Shown: piece after piece, positions 6,768 through 6,858 of the stretch
How the letters are laid out: every line of letters starts with the position of its first letter
How positions within the stretch are numbered: the stretch's first letter is position 1
NCBI GenBank assembly: GCA_002432555.1
Contig: DJFO01000414.1
Coordinates: forward strand, 498 to 7,355
DNA length: 6,858 bases
Direction of reading: 5' to 3'
Origin: Marinagarivorans sp. UBA5870
GTDB lineage: Bacteria > Pseudomonadota > Gammaproteobacteria > Pseudomonadales > Cellvibrionaceae
Translations under genes and position numbers: made by a program
The notes under the pieces: generated by a model
What the model was told of the DNA's origin: nothing
The model's database searches: none
Seen by the model: only the letters and a program-made list of their open reading frames with translations

Positions 6768-6809
6768 AGCAGAGAGCCTACCGCATGCGAACCGAGTATG
6801 CGCTCTGCT
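6768..6809. repeat. Long imperfect inverted repeat between the two repeat copies
   Basis: Arms 6768-6781 and 6796-6809 pair at 12 of 14 positions. They begin AGCAGAG on the left and end CTCTGCT on the right, with two mismatches inside. The 14-base loop (6782-6795) contains the self-complementary CGCATGCG (6782-6789). No T-run follows on either strand, so this is not a standard intrinsic terminator, though it could slow polymerase or protect a 3' end. It fills most of the space between the two repeat copies. Confidence 0.6.
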
Positions 6810-6829
6810 GAAAGTCGCGCTCCACTTTT

Positions 6830-6858
6830 CCTGGATCCCCGCCTGCGCGGGGATGAAG
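6830..6858. repeat. Intact copy of the 29-base intergenic repeat (reaches the window edge)
   Basis: A perfect 8-base-pair hairpin is present: ATCCCCGC (6835-6842), a four-base loop CTGC, and GCGGGGAT (6847-6854). It is the better preserved partner of 6738-6766. The sequence type (ATCCCCGC...GCGGGGAT next to CCTGG) resembles multi-copy proteobacterial intergenic palindromes. It has no following T-run within the window, and it may continue beyond it. Multi-copy status in this genome cannot be seen from here. Confidence 0.7.

Noticed and set aside
6768..6809. Hairpin after the PLD-like gene considered as an intrinsic terminator
   Set aside because: The stem is long but followed by GAAAGTCGCG rather than a T-run, and the opposite strand has no T-run either. 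It is listed as a repeat instead.
6830..6858. The two 29-base direct repeats considered as the start of a CRISPR array
   Set aside because: There are only two copies, they differ at six positions, and the 63-base interval between them is itself a hairpin rather than a unique spacer. No cas genes are present.

Overview
The window looks like GC-rich chromosomal DNA from a gammaproteobacterium. The best clue is the gene order lgt / ptsP / rppH with an adjacent HAD-IB phosphatase. From memory, Pseudomonas has the same arrangement around PA0335 (HAD phosphatase), PA0336 (rppH) and PA0337 (ptsP). Product sequences fit Pseudomonas and Cellvibrio relatives equally well, so I do not name a genus. Three of the six complete genes use non-ATG starts (GTG for rppH, TTG for the HAD gene, GTG for the phospholipase D-like gene).

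Layout. Positions 1-2960 are a minus-strand housekeeping block. rppH (mRNA 5' pyrophosphohydrolase) overlaps ptsP (enzyme I of the nitrogen phosphotransferase system) by 7 bases. ptsP is followed after 60 bases by the N-terminus of lgt (prolipoprotein diacylglyceryl transferase), which runs off the left edge. Positions 2961-3113 are a divergent promoter region. Rightward from it run a HAD-IB phosphatase (3114-3767) and, 4 bases later, an imelysin-family lipoprotein (3772-4932) with an unusual Tyr in place of the family's His. A YaeR/GloA2-type glyoxalase-fold protein (4936-5319, minus strand) converges on the lipoprotein gene with only 3 bases between stop codons. A second divergent intergenic region (5320-5436) carries a candidate promoter for a membrane-anchored phospholipase D / cardiolipin synthase-like protein (5437-6696). 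That promoter fits sigma-54 spacing and also fits a sigma-70 reading. The last 162 bases hold no gene. They contain two direct copies of a 29-base intergenic repeat with a long imperfect hairpin between them.

How the genes fit together. RppH, PtsP and Lgt are core functions (RNA turnover, nitrogen/PTS signalling, lipoprotein maturation) probably transcribed in one direction. The downstream lipoprotein would be an Lgt substrate, but so is every lipoprotein. I see no defence system, CRISPR array, toxin-antitoxin pair, transposase, tRNA or rRNA. The window is essentially ordinary core genome. The points worth a second look are the altered imelysin motif, the sigma-54-like promoter, the very tight convergent gene pair and the 3' repeat structure.
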